The position numbers and the translations under genes are program-made. A DNA stretch of 64,000 nucleotides, from NCBI GenBank assembly GCA_013398295.1, contig VZSF01011357.1, positions 1,792 through 65,791 of the forward strand, written 5' to 3'. Source of the DNA: Chionis minor. Its lineage: Eukaryota > Chordata > Aves > Charadriiformes > Chionididae. Shown piece after piece: positions 32,401-45,300 of the stretch. Numbering within the stretch: position 1 is the stretch's first letter; each line of letters opens with the position of its first letter. The notes below the pieces were generated by a model. The model was not told the DNA's origin and searched no databases. It worked only from the letters and a program-made list of their open reading frames with translations.

Positions 32401-33159
32401 GGTGGTACTTAAAGGTTTGATTTACTTCCCTCAGTGCCTCTCTGCTGCTTGTCCCACTATCAGGAACTTTATGGTCTCGGGTGACACAGAAGAGGTGGCA
32501 CATCCCTTATGTTGTCTCACTTCAGAACAGGGTTTCACAGCACAAGGCAGAGGTGGCTTGATGCTGCTCTGAATGGAGGCTTGCTCCCCTCACTCGGATC
32601 ATGACCCTCCCACGCTCTTCTGTGCTGTCTCTCATGTTCTTCACACCCCTCCAGCAGCCAGTTAAACTTAGGGTTTTTGGAGTTTCAGCGAGCCAAATCA
32701 GCTTGGGGAGCGACCTGGTGGTTCTGGAGCTAGTGGAAAAGAGGCACAGCATGAGGCTGGTTAAGAGAAGGAAGGAGAAGAGGCAGGGAAGGAGATGAGG
32801 AAGAGCACAGCTTTCTTCTTCAGGTGGTTGTAGGCTATTATGAAGGGCTTGGTTGCCCTTGTTACCTCATGAACAGAGGCTCTTTCCCTGCCTGCTAGAG
32901 ACAGGCTAGTGCCAAATTAATGTGTTATGTATTGCCTGGAAGACCCTTGACCCTGCTGGAAGCTGACTCACATGATCTAGGTCATCATATTTGCTGAATG
33001 TCCCACTGAAAAGTGGCCAGCTGTCGCTGAACAAGTGAGAAAAGCTATGCCACTTCTGTACTCCTTTGACCCTTGGATGGGGTGATTTAAAAGCGGGGGT
33101 CACACGTGTCTTTGAAATAAGATACCATTGTCGCTTTGCTTTCCAAAGGTAAAGAGGCT
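26401..33159. other. Intergenic between FOSL2 and PLB1
   Basis: I find no supported gene in this 6.8 kb. A string AAGGCCTTGTCTAGACAGTA near 29994 resembles the start of an old dispersed DNA-transposon-like repeat common in birds and turtles, and part of 28275-28350 looks weakly MIR-like; both are too degraded to call. The stretch presumably holds distal control elements of PLB1 or FOSL2, but none can be identified from sequence alone. Confidence 0.5.
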
Positions 33160-33240
33160 AATAAATTTTATGGCTGCTGAGTTATCAATTTGTTAAAATA
33201 TAAAGGAGGAAAAAGAAGAGCATTTCTTTCTTCACAGCAT
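33160..33240 (+). promoter_or_regulatory. PLB1: Candidate PLB1 core promoter (TATA box)
   Basis: TATAAA at 33199-33204 lies 73-78 nt upstream of the PLB1 ATG, leaving room for a short 5' UTR starting near 33230. A TTTTATGG string at 33166 resembles a CDX-type intestinal site, which would suit a brush-border enzyme. The position is suggestive; no transcription start can be confirmed from sequence. Confidence 0.4.
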
Positions 33241-33276
33241 TAACGCCTAACAGACAGCACTCCAAGATTATCAATC

Positions 33277-33340
33277 ATGGAGGCACCTATCATGAAGCTA
33301 TTGTTAGGCTTGTTGTTCCTTTGGTTGCTCTCCTCAGAAG
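33277..33340 (+). CDS. PLB1: PLB1 exon 1 (start and signal peptide)
   Basis: The ATG at 33277 opens 21 codons plus one base before a strong donor GTAAGT. The peptide [20 protein letters not shown] has a charged start followed by a leucine-rich hydrophobic core, a typical signal peptide. A second in-frame ATG at 33292 (residue 6) could also serve. The sequence itself diverges from mammals, as signal peptides do; the assignment rests on position, phase and the following exons. Confidence 0.8.
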
Positions 33341-36300
33341 GTAAGTTTTGAAAGGCCCTTTGAAAATTCAAGTTACACAGTATTTAGGAATTTATATTTT
33401 TAGTTGTTGCAAGGTGGGTGTATAGCAGGAGTCTTAGAAGCAGCATGAAGAAAATCTGTGAGTAAAACTGTGATTTTGCATGTAATTTTGGGGATGTTTG
33501 ATCATTTTCGATAAAGATACATGCATTGGTTTGCACTGTTCCAGGGATGGACTGCATCTTAGGCAGGCACTAAGGCTTTCTGATGAGAAAAACATCGTCA
33601 AATAATTAGACTAACAGTGAGATTTGTCCCAAAATGGTGCAGAAATTCAAGCAAGGGATATGATTTCCCGTCTATGATCATCTTCTTTTCAGCGATAGAA
33701 GATTGTGTGAATGGGGTAGGCAGTATCCTGGCACTCAGGACATTGTTGTTAAGATTTCTGCAAATTTCAGGGTAGGGGGAAGACTTTGTTCCCTATACTG
33801 CATCTGTTAAGTCCATATTTGCTGCCATTACCAGTTTTGTAGGTGCTCTAGGACTAAAAACACTGTGTATGTTTTGGTTTTATTGGCTCTGTGCTTTCTG
33901 CTGCTGCCTGTAAGAAAGTAATGATAAATAATAATAGTGCTTTACCTTACCAGTAGGCTGTGGGGATAAGTACGGTCAGAAGATTATAACATGCTCTGAT
34001 AAATAGCTACTTGTTAGGAGGTTTTGGTTCCTAAAAGAAACAGAAGATATGATCGCATTTTGAGCCCTTTAATTTAGGGGGAAAGATGCATGGTGACTGG
34101 AGTTCCTATGAAACCTTGATTCAGGAAAAAATATTGATTGGTAGCAGCCTGTAAAAATTATTAGCTGAAACAGCTTAACGATAAGAGGAGTAGAATCTTT
34201 CTCCCAAATCTTGGAAAAATAGTCAGAAAAATACTTTTTTTGGTTTTTTTTGTGGTGTTGAGAAAATTAATGTAGAAGCTAGAATTATGAAATGGTAGAG
34301 TAAGGGAGTAACTATAATATTGGGAGCAAGCAGAGTTAAAAATAATCATCCTATGGAAAGCATAAATCTAAAGCAAACTAAGAAAACTAAAGAATATATT
34401 CTCTGGTAGGTTAAAACTTAATCAGCCAAGCAAAAAATGAACTTGAGGGGAAACAATGAATCATTGTTTAAGGAATAAAAACAAATAAATCCTTTCTCAA
34501 ATATATCTGAAACAGGGAGTCTGGTAGGGCTGATTGATGTATAAAAGAAAGCTGAAGCCCAACAGAAAAGCTAGGTTAATATTTTTTTTTCCTTTGGTGT
34601 CCTCTGCACAAGAGCTTAAAAAAAGGCCTTGCACTTAGAGCCTTTCAGTGCAGGGGACAAGTAGGGAACAGTCAAATCCTTGAACAAATTGATAACAAAT
34701 ACTAAAAAAACCTGCCAGGATTAGATGGTATCCACCCAAGGGAGTGAGCCAAGTAGAAATATGAATGTGTCCATGTATTTACTATGATGCAAACTCTTTC
34801 TTGAGTCAGCATTGGTGGCAGGAATGGAAGATGGTAAATGTGAAATCAGTTTTTATAATGTGTTCCTTTTTATGAGGCTCTGGGGAACTGCAGTGGTAGG
34901 TGTACAAAAGCAGCAATGTTGACTTCTGTACTAGACAAACTGATGACATCAGCATAAAGAAGAGAGTGAACAGACTGGGGGTAAATATGATATAACAGGG
35001 GAGCTTCCCGTGGAATTGATGAATAAAATCCATGACAATGGGCACATGCCCATGGATTGATTATTCAGCTGAGGTATATTTGGATTTCCACAAATCTCTT
35101 GAGCAAGAGCTCCTGAGGAAGGTAACTGTAACAGTGTAAGAGTGAGGGCACTTTTGTGGACGCCTGGTTAAAAGCTGGGAACTGGACAATCAGATTGTTA
35201 ACTTTTCAAACTGTGAGAAGAGAGGAGAGGAGAGTGAAACTGCAGAGGCTCATATTGATCTGCACCAGGACGCGTGCTCTCCACGTATTCAGAAGCCATC
35301 CGGATAAGGGGGCATGCTACCTTGCTGAAGCAAAACTATTCAGGATGTTCAGAATTGATAACTTAAATTGAAAACTTAAAAGTAATATATATGGGGAAAA
35401 CTTATTCTGGCTATGTGTACGCTATGGTGAACTCTAAATTAGATACTGCTTGGTCACAGAACATACCTGTCTGAAGACATCAGCTCAGTGTTAACAACAG
35501 TCAGAGAGACAAACAATTTCAGGAATCAGGGAGAGAACAGCATAGAAAACTCACTTAGGTCCACAGTTCACCTGCATCTTGAGACCTGTTTATACTATTC
35601 AACTCAAAAAAGATGTGGAAAAACCTAGGAGGACAGTAAAGGGAAGAGTACTCAGACTTAGGGAAACAACTTCTACATGAGGTAAACTGACTCTTCAGCC
35701 TGGAAGAAAGACGGATGAGTATATGATAAAGACATGCAGACTTATGCAAAGTCATAAGTTTTGTGGAAACAGGGGAATGACTACTCTTTACAAGAATAAC
35801 AAGGAAACAAATCAAGTTATTAACAAATGAAAGTACTTTCTTTTTTCATCATGCACTGAATTGATAAAGCACCTTTGCCACAGGACTTGGGGGGAAGCCA
35901 AAAGTGTGAAAGATTTAGAAAAATAAATAGGCAAATTCATAGAAGGTTGGTCTCAGATTTCTTCAATGTTAAGTAATTGCTTGCTCATGGAGACTAACAG
36001 CATGGATAGCTGGGAGGATAGAGCAAAGCATCATCTAAAAACATGGAGGGGGGGAGCATGAATTTGAAATAAATTGCCAAGCAGCGACTGTCTCAACTTT
36101 TTAGAAAGTACAGTAAAAACAATATTCATTTGCAAATAGGTCATGGCTAAAACTCAAGTGGGGAAAGTCCTGTGTGTCATCCCGTCCACCCCCGCCAAAT
36201 GCATGGAAGTTCCTAAAGGTTATTGAAGATGGTCACGTAGTGTGGCTCATGAGACAGGCTGAGGTGGTCATGGGGAGCAGTAGTGGCTCTCTGCCACCAG

Positions 36301-39300
36301 GCTGACCTCTGTGTGCGCTGGTACCCATGTCCACGGGGGCTGCCCAGAGCCCTCTGCTTGTGCCAGGCACATCACCTCCCTGCAGCATGAGCACTGCTGG
36401 CTGTCCTATGCCCAAGTGTATCTCACCTGCTGGGCTCAGCTGGTTCTGCATCTCCTCTGCATTTGAGGTGTAAAGAATGATGTATAAGCAGAAGTACGCA
36501 GCAGGACTGAATATTCCAGAAGTTTGTTAACTCCTGGATGTTAAATGACAATTATTCTAAGCACACAAAGATGTATTATGAGACTTGCTGGATGCTGATG
36601 GCTTTGGTGTGACAAGCAGAGACAGCTGTGAGCCTGCTTTGAGGTTCAGCTGAGGATCCAGACCCAGACTTCATGGCTACCTTTGTGGAGATTTCGGGAT
36701 AACCCAAAATCTATGCATATAAATCCAAGTGTATAATCAAGGAAAGAGAATAATGTTTACTGATGTCGCTACAGGCCTGACTTATGGCTACTCCATGTGT
36801 CAATAATGTGTCTTTCTCTCTACTAAGAGAAGAAATTGCAGCTGTTTCTGTATCAGTATGGCAAACTCACAACAGCGTGATGTTGCTGTCTCATGGAAGA
36901 TGTAGATTAATGTCAATTGCTCCTTTCTAAGGAGCTTCACTTTGTACATATTCAAATTATTGTAAATTTGGACAGAATAAGACTACAGCAATGTATGAAA
37001 TGTGCTGAAGAAGAAAACAGGTAGAAAGGGCCTGTGGAGAATAGGGTTGGCTGGGGAGCTTCACAAGCAGTCCCTCACCTGTGTGCATGACTTCATTGTA
37101 TTCCATTAATTTCAACAGGTCTCACCTGCTTATAATAACTAAAAGCTTAACCTAGTATAGCAAAACCTAAGAAAATACATTCGGTTGTTGGAATGGACCT
37201 CACTTTTGGAAAGCAGGGCAGAGGAAAAAGGTTGCTCCTCTCAGAATTCTGTGTTTTTAGGTATATTAAGTCTTCTGAAGTGTCTTTCTAAGGTTACAAG
37301 AATTAATTGTGCTTTTTTTAAAATGTTTTTTAAGGTAATGCAGATCATCTGGAAGAACAGGGGATACTAGAGGTAAAGTATGAGCTTATCTTTTTCTCCT
37401 TTTTTTCAATACCTATCATCACCTCTCTGACTGTTGCTTCCTCTGAGGCAAGCAGAAGAAGAAAAAATACAGCTTGATTCTGCAAAGAATAAATGCAAAA
37501 CAAGTGATTCAGCAATGTGACTTTGCAGCTGCAAGATTACAGTACCTAATCAGGAAATAAAGGTTTCTCTGAGCAGCCTTTGTTATTAGGTTGCATATCC
37601 TGTATGTAGATTGTTTGTGGTTAGCACTTGTTCCTAGATGCTCTGTTTTTCTTTTAGAAACACAAGATTAAACTCTTCCTTGCGCTATAATGGTGCAAGG
37701 CGTGTGCAAGACGTTGAAGTCCTCCAACTGGAGATTAGGGGGTGCATGGGGACTGTAGTGGCCCTTGATGCAATGTGTAGGCTAGCTGACCACATTTACG
37801 TAGTAGTGGTGGTCAGCTAGCCAAACATGGTCATAGTCATGAGGGAAACCCTAGCAAAGTCACCTCAGCAGGGTTGTCTTTCATCTCTCTTTAAAGTACT
37901 AGATGTTGGGCCATACCTGCGGTCAGGATGTAGGTGGGCATTAAGTAATGCTCCTGCTGGTACTGAGCTGTCTCTCATGCTAAGTGAATAACACCACTCC
38001 CATCCTTGCCCTAAATGCAACTCTTTTTTTTTCAGCCCTCTTTGGTGCTTTCTATGATCACATGGGAATTTAGCCAGTTGCCGAGGACCCAGAATTGGTT
38101 CATTCTGCCTTTCGTGGTGCATATTGGAGATGTTAGCTTTTTGTTCTGTATGTTGGATGCCCCTTGACGTGTGGAGATTCGTGTACTAGCTGCATCCTTA
38201 TGGTCCTTATGACCTCCTCCACACTAAGCATGCACTGTTTGCAGTGATGGATTTAACAAGCTGTATTCAGCATGTTTTGTTATTTGCTCAGGACCAGTTC
38301 TCTGGCAATCAGTAAGAAAACTGACCAAAAAGTGTCAAGTCTTGGAAGAGGGAATTTGAAAGTGCAGCTGTCCAGATCTGTGTTCCCATGAATTTCTAGC
38401 AGAGGTGTAATTGTTCTTTAAAATTGTTGTTACATGAGTAAGAGCTTGGTGCTGTTTGAGACTGGAGCCCATAGGACCCCTCCTTCCATAAGTTTTTCCA
38501 CATTTTTTTTTTTTTATGTCAAAGGCCCTGAGAAGTTTCCAGTTTTCATGTGAGCAGGCGATGTTACCTGAGGCCTCTTCATCTTCAGGTTTGTGTTTGA
38601 TATTGTCCTTGTAGAGGTTTTTCCTCCCAAAATTATTCGAGAGTGGGCTGAAGGAGAAATCAGCTGTTTGAGGGGATGTGTATGTGTGGGATGTGACTGA
38701 AGTGAGGGTGGGGTCTTAGAGCTCCTTAGTTTTTTGTTATATTCATAATTACTTTTCTGCCTTAGTTTCTTCAGCTGCTAATTGAGGATGTCACTATTAC
38801 TTAATTCATTCACAGCAGTGATTTGCAATTTCTTCTTGTGTTTCAGTGCATCTGAGCACCCAAAGTATTTACTGAGCACCCAAAGTATTTACTGAGCACC
38901 CAAAGTATTTACTGAACCCCTGAGTAAAGCTTCTCACCCTCTCTGACTGGCTTAAAACTGCCGGTCAAAAAGACCAGTATAGACTTCTCTCGTATTAATC
39001 AATTTTGCTGTTTTAGTATACCAGTGAACGTAATTTTCTTTCGAAGTTATTGCTCTTTTTTTTTTAACCTCAAGTCTTTCACCTTTCTGTAGTTCATGCT
39101 CTGAGGCCAGCTGACATTAAAACAGTCACTGCAATAGGAAGTCTGCAAAGAGTAAGTACAAGCGGGAACCGTGCTGAACGTGACCCATTTCCTCCATTCT
39201 GACTCTGTGATGAGGTGACGATGAAGTGAGCTGATGATGTAGTTTGGGGTTCCAGTTAGTGCATTTAGGACTTGAATCTTTCCACAAGCATCAAAGCCTT

Positions 39301-42300
39301 CCGGTGAAAAATCACTGGAAATACCTGCTGTTCAGTGTTTCAGTATACCCTGAGTCTAAAAATAGCCAGCTGACTTTGTGCAGGAGGAAATGTGATCACA
39401 GTTCTCTTGCAAAGAACCATGATGTTTGGTTAGAGTGCTTGGGTTTTCCTAACAATGAGTGTAACAGGTCAAATAACTGGAAGAAGCATCTGGGAAAATT
39501 CAAACTGGAAAAAAGTACAATTTTGCTGATCACCATTAGAGCAACTTATTGAGAAATGCAGTAGATTTTCCATCCTGTTGAAGTGTTTTCCATAGAGACT
39601 GGTTTCCTATCTAGAAGGTAGAAGCTCTAGAAGAATTGCAAACATATAGTTCTGATGTATAAATCACTGGGTAAAGTTCTCCTGCCTGTTCTAATACAGT
39701 CAGATTTGGAAGATCTTTGCTTATCTTAACAGTTGGAAGCAAATATCTGAAATAGATTTGGGGCCCAATTAAAAGCATTTAATCACAATTCTGAAGCTTT
39801 GAGGAAGTATATAAATGCATGTTAAGCAAAATTTGGTAGCTGTTTCAGGGGCTAAAACTGCAAAGAAATGGGGGAGAGTCTTCCTTATTACAAAACAGCT
39901 TTCAAATTTGAGGCGGTATTCATCAAGACATCATACTTTTCCTTGGGATGAAAGTTTTGCATTAGAAAATCAGGACTCCTGGACTCTTTGTGAGTACCTC
40001 CCTCTTTGGAAGAAAATTATTGTCCTAAATGCAAAGGTGCTTCACCCATATCAGATGGATGGCTGCTTAGAGCAAGTCTTTTTTGTGCTAATGTCTTTGT
40101 TGCTTGTGGATGATGCCATCGGAAAACATAAAAATGATCTTTTTTTAAGGAATGTCTGCTTTCCTAGAGCAAACATCTCTGTCACTGTCTCCTCCTCAGA
40201 CTCTGAAATCAATGAACCTCCTCTGTTCATATAAGGGATTTTTTTAACAGACACCGTACTGGCCGAATGACATCCATGTAAATTATCTAAATGACTGCAG
40301 GTCATGTCCCTTGTTGAAAAGGAGTAGATCCAGAGAAATTTGGTTTAGAACAGCGTTTCTTTTGACCAAATTTGTGTTCAACTAGTCACATTTTAATTTA
40401 AGCCATATGTAATAAATTCATTAATGAAAGCGGTAACTAAGAAAGGGTTACCAGACTATGCAAGTGGACTGTAATGAGGAAGGTCTGGAAAATAATTTAA
40501 ATCTGTGACTAATTGTAATACAATGGAGAAGAGTATATAGAAAACAATACTACCAATAACGGGAGTGAAATACAGCAGGGGAACAGTGTACATAGAGCTA
40601 GCGTACCCTTTGCTTAATGCTATCCTTATTGCTTGCTTGTTCACAGATGTCAGGATCTGGCATACAACATGAGGATTTACTCCAAAGGTAACAATGAATT
40701 GTTAGCATTGATAAGTGTCATGATACTAACTTATACAGTATCACAGTGCAGGAACTAGACCCAAGCAATTCTTATTATTGTTTTCTAGACAGGAGGAGAA
40801 AGCCTAAGTAAACTCTAAAGCATTTTGAGACACTGGATCCTTCCCAATCCTTAGTTAATAGAAATTCTTTGTACTTAGGCAAGATATGGAACTACCTTAG
40901 GGTTTCAATAACCTTGATTAAGAATCATTGCTACATATGAATCCTACGTAGTAAATACCATCATCCTCTAGTTAGAGACCAGAAAGCAGAGATTTATCAA
41001 GGCATAGAAAGAACCCAGGAGTCCTGATACCCTATCCTCTGCTTGAATGGTTCCCAGTGCTTCATGGACAAGCCTTATCCCATTTTCTTCTTTCATGACC
41101 CCTTAGCAGATCTAAATCAGTGAGTCAACATATGGCTAGACCTTGTAGATGGAAGTCTCCGTAGCTGTTTTGAGCCACAGCATTCCAGATGAGGATTTGA
41201 CCCTGCGCAAGCAAACTTTGAAAGACTAGTTTTTTTTTAATGGTTGCACAAACATCCATGTCCATTTGTACGTGGGTGCACACCCTGTATTACTTTTACG
41301 TATGCATAAGCACGATTACTGCAACATGGAGAGTATACAGAGACGCAAAAAAATTGAGATCCAAGACTGTGTCCTTACTCAGCAGTCGCTGATGACATGA
41401 TGGTTTTAAGGAGAGAAAGGCTCCATTCTTAATTTCAGCAGCTGCTGTGAATACGCACTCTGAGCCGTAGCGTAGCTAATAAGAAATTGAAGCTGTGCTG
41501 TAATAGCAATTTTTTTTGAGAAACGGAATAACAGCAACTTCCTGTTTTCTCTTCCCTTTCTATAGCACAGGAAAAAGCTTCCTTGAAGTAAGCATGGAAA
41601 CTTTAGCAGGTGCGTCTTGCTGTCACGCTGAAACTTGAGCAAATTGATTGAACAGCACGCTGGCAGGAGCTCCAGTGTTTTGCTGGGCTGCAGAGCAACT
41701 GCAACAGAAGCACGCTATAGGGAAGCCTAAGGGATAATGTACTTGGGAGAGATGAGTACAGCCATGCTGTTTTTAAAGAGACTGTCTTGGTAGTCAAATA
41801 GTGGTGAAGAAGTGGTGCCGTAGACTTCATAGGGTCTTACGTGCCCAACAGGGATTTTTGGGCTGCTGCTACTACCCGTGCCACATTCCTGCTGGCATGT
41901 GCTTGCTGCACATGTTAAGCCAGTGAAATCTTGTGTGGGTTTGCCTGTCCAGTATTCTGTCCGCTGCCACGTGTTCAGGATTTACACTGGGGCTGCCATA
42001 GAGGTACCACATAGGTGTGTTCATCATCTATCAGCTGGTTCCAGCTGGGTCTGAAGGAAGCCTTGACTTGCTTGAAGGCTGTTGCAAGTAAAACCTTGAG
42101 GTCCACTGAAATGCTGAGTTGAGTAACAGCTCCAGGGTCCTCCCCTCTACATCTTCTTCCTAGTGTCTTAATGCCATCTCCATTTCCCTGTGAAAGGGGT
42201 TCAAAACCTGACAAATCCTCAGTGCTTCAGGAGACTCTCCCTGGGTAGCCCTTCCCAGCAGCTTCATTTCTCCAGCTGCCTGTATTTAAATCCACCTACA

Positions 42301-45300
42301 CTACTTGTGCAGTGGTGGGAATGGAGATTTCTGACCTGAATTTGGAGGCAAACTCAGATGTCAAACCTTCATTTCAGAAGGTGAGGAGCAAAATCAGCAA
42401 GAACAGCTGCAGAGGGGCTCAGGTGTACGTTTCATGCCTCTGAAGAGATCCTCAGACTTTACCTTTTCTGGCTGTTTTAGTTCTGTTGTGTTTATAGTGA
42501 AACTGCAGAGTAGCTGTCCCTTGTATGGAGAAATTGCCTAACCTGTGTATGTCATTCAGCTCTCATTAGCAGTTTTAATCCCTCGGTCCTATACCAGTCT
42601 ATCCCACCTGGCACAAAGGGAGCGGCATCGGACAGTCAAGCCATGTAAGTCTGAGGGGTTTTTGGCTGGGCAGTTCATTTACAGCTCGAAAGGTGGAAGC
42701 CTTTGATGCTGAAGTACTTCACCGAACACAGAGTATATTCAGTACTGGTAGAGGCTGCACAGACACTCCAGGGACAAACCGTGCTCCTGTGGCTCCATTG
42801 TCACCTCTCAGAATTGGGAGGAACAAAGTCCACCATGTGCTTTGGGGTTTGGATCACCTGACTTAACATCAGGCCTCCCTCTTTATAGCTGCAAAGCAAA
42901 TTTTGGGGCTCAAATAGAATTCGAGGTATGCCTACCAATTTGTGTCTACTGTTGAGACACAAGTGAGACACTTGAATATAAGCTAATCGCCCCCCAGGCT
43001 CTCTGTGCAGCACAGACAAATGTCTAATCTTAATACATTTAGGATAGACAAGATTAATCCCACCTGAAGTCTCAAATATTGTTTGATTTAATGGTAAAAA
43101 TCAGCAAAAGCTTTACCCTTACTGATGCCTTCATAGTTTCTTGTTTCCTTTCTGCTTTTCAGGGACCTCCTGCATCAAGCTGAAGCAATAGTGAAGCTCA
43201 TGAAAGAGAATCAGGTTTGTTTAAAGCACATGACAATTCAGAGAGTGTGGCGTTAAAGCAGAAAAAGGGAGAAATGTGATGAAATACTTTAAACAGCACT
43301 CAAAAATCTCTTCAAAACAGAAAACACCATTTCTTGAGGTTAACAGACTTTGGTCATTCCATTGTAAATAAAAATCACTTCTGTACCTTTCAAGTACAGA
43401 GTTTTGTGCTTGAAAGTATCCCACCTGGTTTATATTTGTCAGAATGGCTCAAGAACTTGGTAGGTAAGCCAATGTGTTTGTTTTCTATTGGTTAAGGATG
43501 TGAGACCTCTGCTTGCTACACTCTGTGACTGTGCCAGTGTTTCTGAGAAGCCAAACCCAAAATAATAATTCTTAGTATTTGTCTCTTCAGTTTCCTCTTG
43601 GTCTTTTAGGATCATATTTTCGAAAAGGACAGTAAAGACCTAGATATACTTTGGCTGATGTCAGTGGTTGATGCTGGTGAGAGCTTGAATTATCACTCAT
43701 GGCTGAGTGCTTCATAAATCCCATCCTGGAGTTCTACGCATTCATTTTTCTTCTATTCTTAACCCCGAGGCATGTTATTTTGTAAAATGGTCTTGACATA
43801 ATGGGCAGATGTAGCTGCCAAGGCGATTCTGCTGTTGCCTGTTTGCTCTACAGAGAGCCCATTGGGCTGTCTGTACATGGATTTAGCATACGTTTTTGTG
43901 GAACTGAGTGGTTCTAACCAATGCTCTTCAAGATTGGCGAGAAATGCCTAATAAACATAGCGCAGCTGAGCAGTGTTTTAGCTCTCAGATTTTTGCTTCA
44001 GTCTTCATCCCATACCAGTGTGACCCAATCGCAGCAGTTCAGGAACATTAACCCTGTCAGCAAGCTGCAGCAGTGATGAAAAGAAGCAATATGAAGCTCT
44101 GTGCTAAGCTGTGCATGCCAATCTTCTCCAATGGCAGCAGCAATTTCTGGCTCTATTCTGAGCTTTTTATAGGTGTGTATTCAGCTTTAATTGCAGCATT
44201 TGCTGCCTAACCATCCATTTACTGTGTCCTGTTGGGAAAAGCTGGATGGTTTGTCAAATGGAAGTCATCGGGGTGGCCAGGGTTGGGTCATGGACTACTG
44301 CATGGTCTTGCTGATTTAAAGCCATAGCAAATCTTGTGTGAGAAAGGAAAACAGCAAATAGGTCTTTTATCATCCTATTCCTTTCAATTTTTTTTTTTCT
44401 CCCAGATGATGGACTTCCAAAATGATTGGAAACTGATCACAGTTTTTTTTAGTGCTGAAAACCCATGCTCTTCCTGTGCCTCCACAGAACTGGTAAGCTT
44501 TTCATAAGGTGGTTTAGCCATCAAGGCAGATGGTTAAGACAATTTCCCAGGCTCTGCTCTCTGCCATAGTGAACCAAAGCAGTGGCTGGTCCCGGGATGT
44601 TGGAATGACTCTATCCAGTGATATAAGCACCTGGCACAATTATTTTTTTTTTTTAATTTATAAATGTGTACTTGTGATCCCAAGTCTGAGATGTCTTAGT
44701 AGAACAACTCTTTTCCATCTTCAGTCTAAAGATACTTTTCTTCCCTATCCCCGTCTTTTTAAAAAAATAAAAATCTGTTAAGTTGTCTAATTATAGGCCG
44801 TTAAATTACAAGACTAGTTCCATGTTTTTTTTCTTGGTGCTGGCTAAGGCTGAATCCAGAATATAGTGGTCTTTGGTACACAACTCCACACACAGGGTTT
44901 GTGACTTTTGGCGAGCTGATAACTTTGGTTTTTCTACTAGTTTTGATGACGTGTCTAATCTCATTTACAGGAGAACTGTGTATTGGAGAACCTGGAAGAA
45001 CTTAAAGCTGTCCTGGATTTTTTGTATAAAAAGGTAAGGTGTATTCATCAACCTTGAATATCTGCATCCTTTGCTGATTTTTCTAGCCTCCCTTACTGGA
45101 CTAGGGCGTGTACCACTGTTCAGGTCACTTAGAACACCAGTCGTTGACTTCAGTCCACTGGCTTCATTCATTGTCAGTGTTTTATCCATGCTTTTAAGAA
45201 GCTGATACCCATCCATCCTTTCTGTTTGCGTGCATCTGCTTCGTTTTGCAATGCAAATTGATGTACCACTCAGTCTTTGGGTTTTTTTTAAGAGTTTTCT

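Noticed and set aside
37657..37820. Open frame after a TTTTAG acceptor in PLB1 intron 2
   Set aside because: In the required phase it meets a stop after ten codons; exon 3 at 38525 fits both phase and homology.
41566..41587. 22-nt exon-like stretch with good pyrimidine tract and GTAAGC donor, as an alternative PLB1 exon 6
   Set aside because: Its length is 1 mod 3, so after exon 5 it cannot join any exon 7 acceptor in frame; the 26-nt candidate at 42164 can.
43610..43631. 22-nt pseudo-exon between PLB1 exons 8 and 9
   Set aside because: Exons 8 and 9 join directly in phase 0 with continuous homology; inserting 22 nt would shift the frame.
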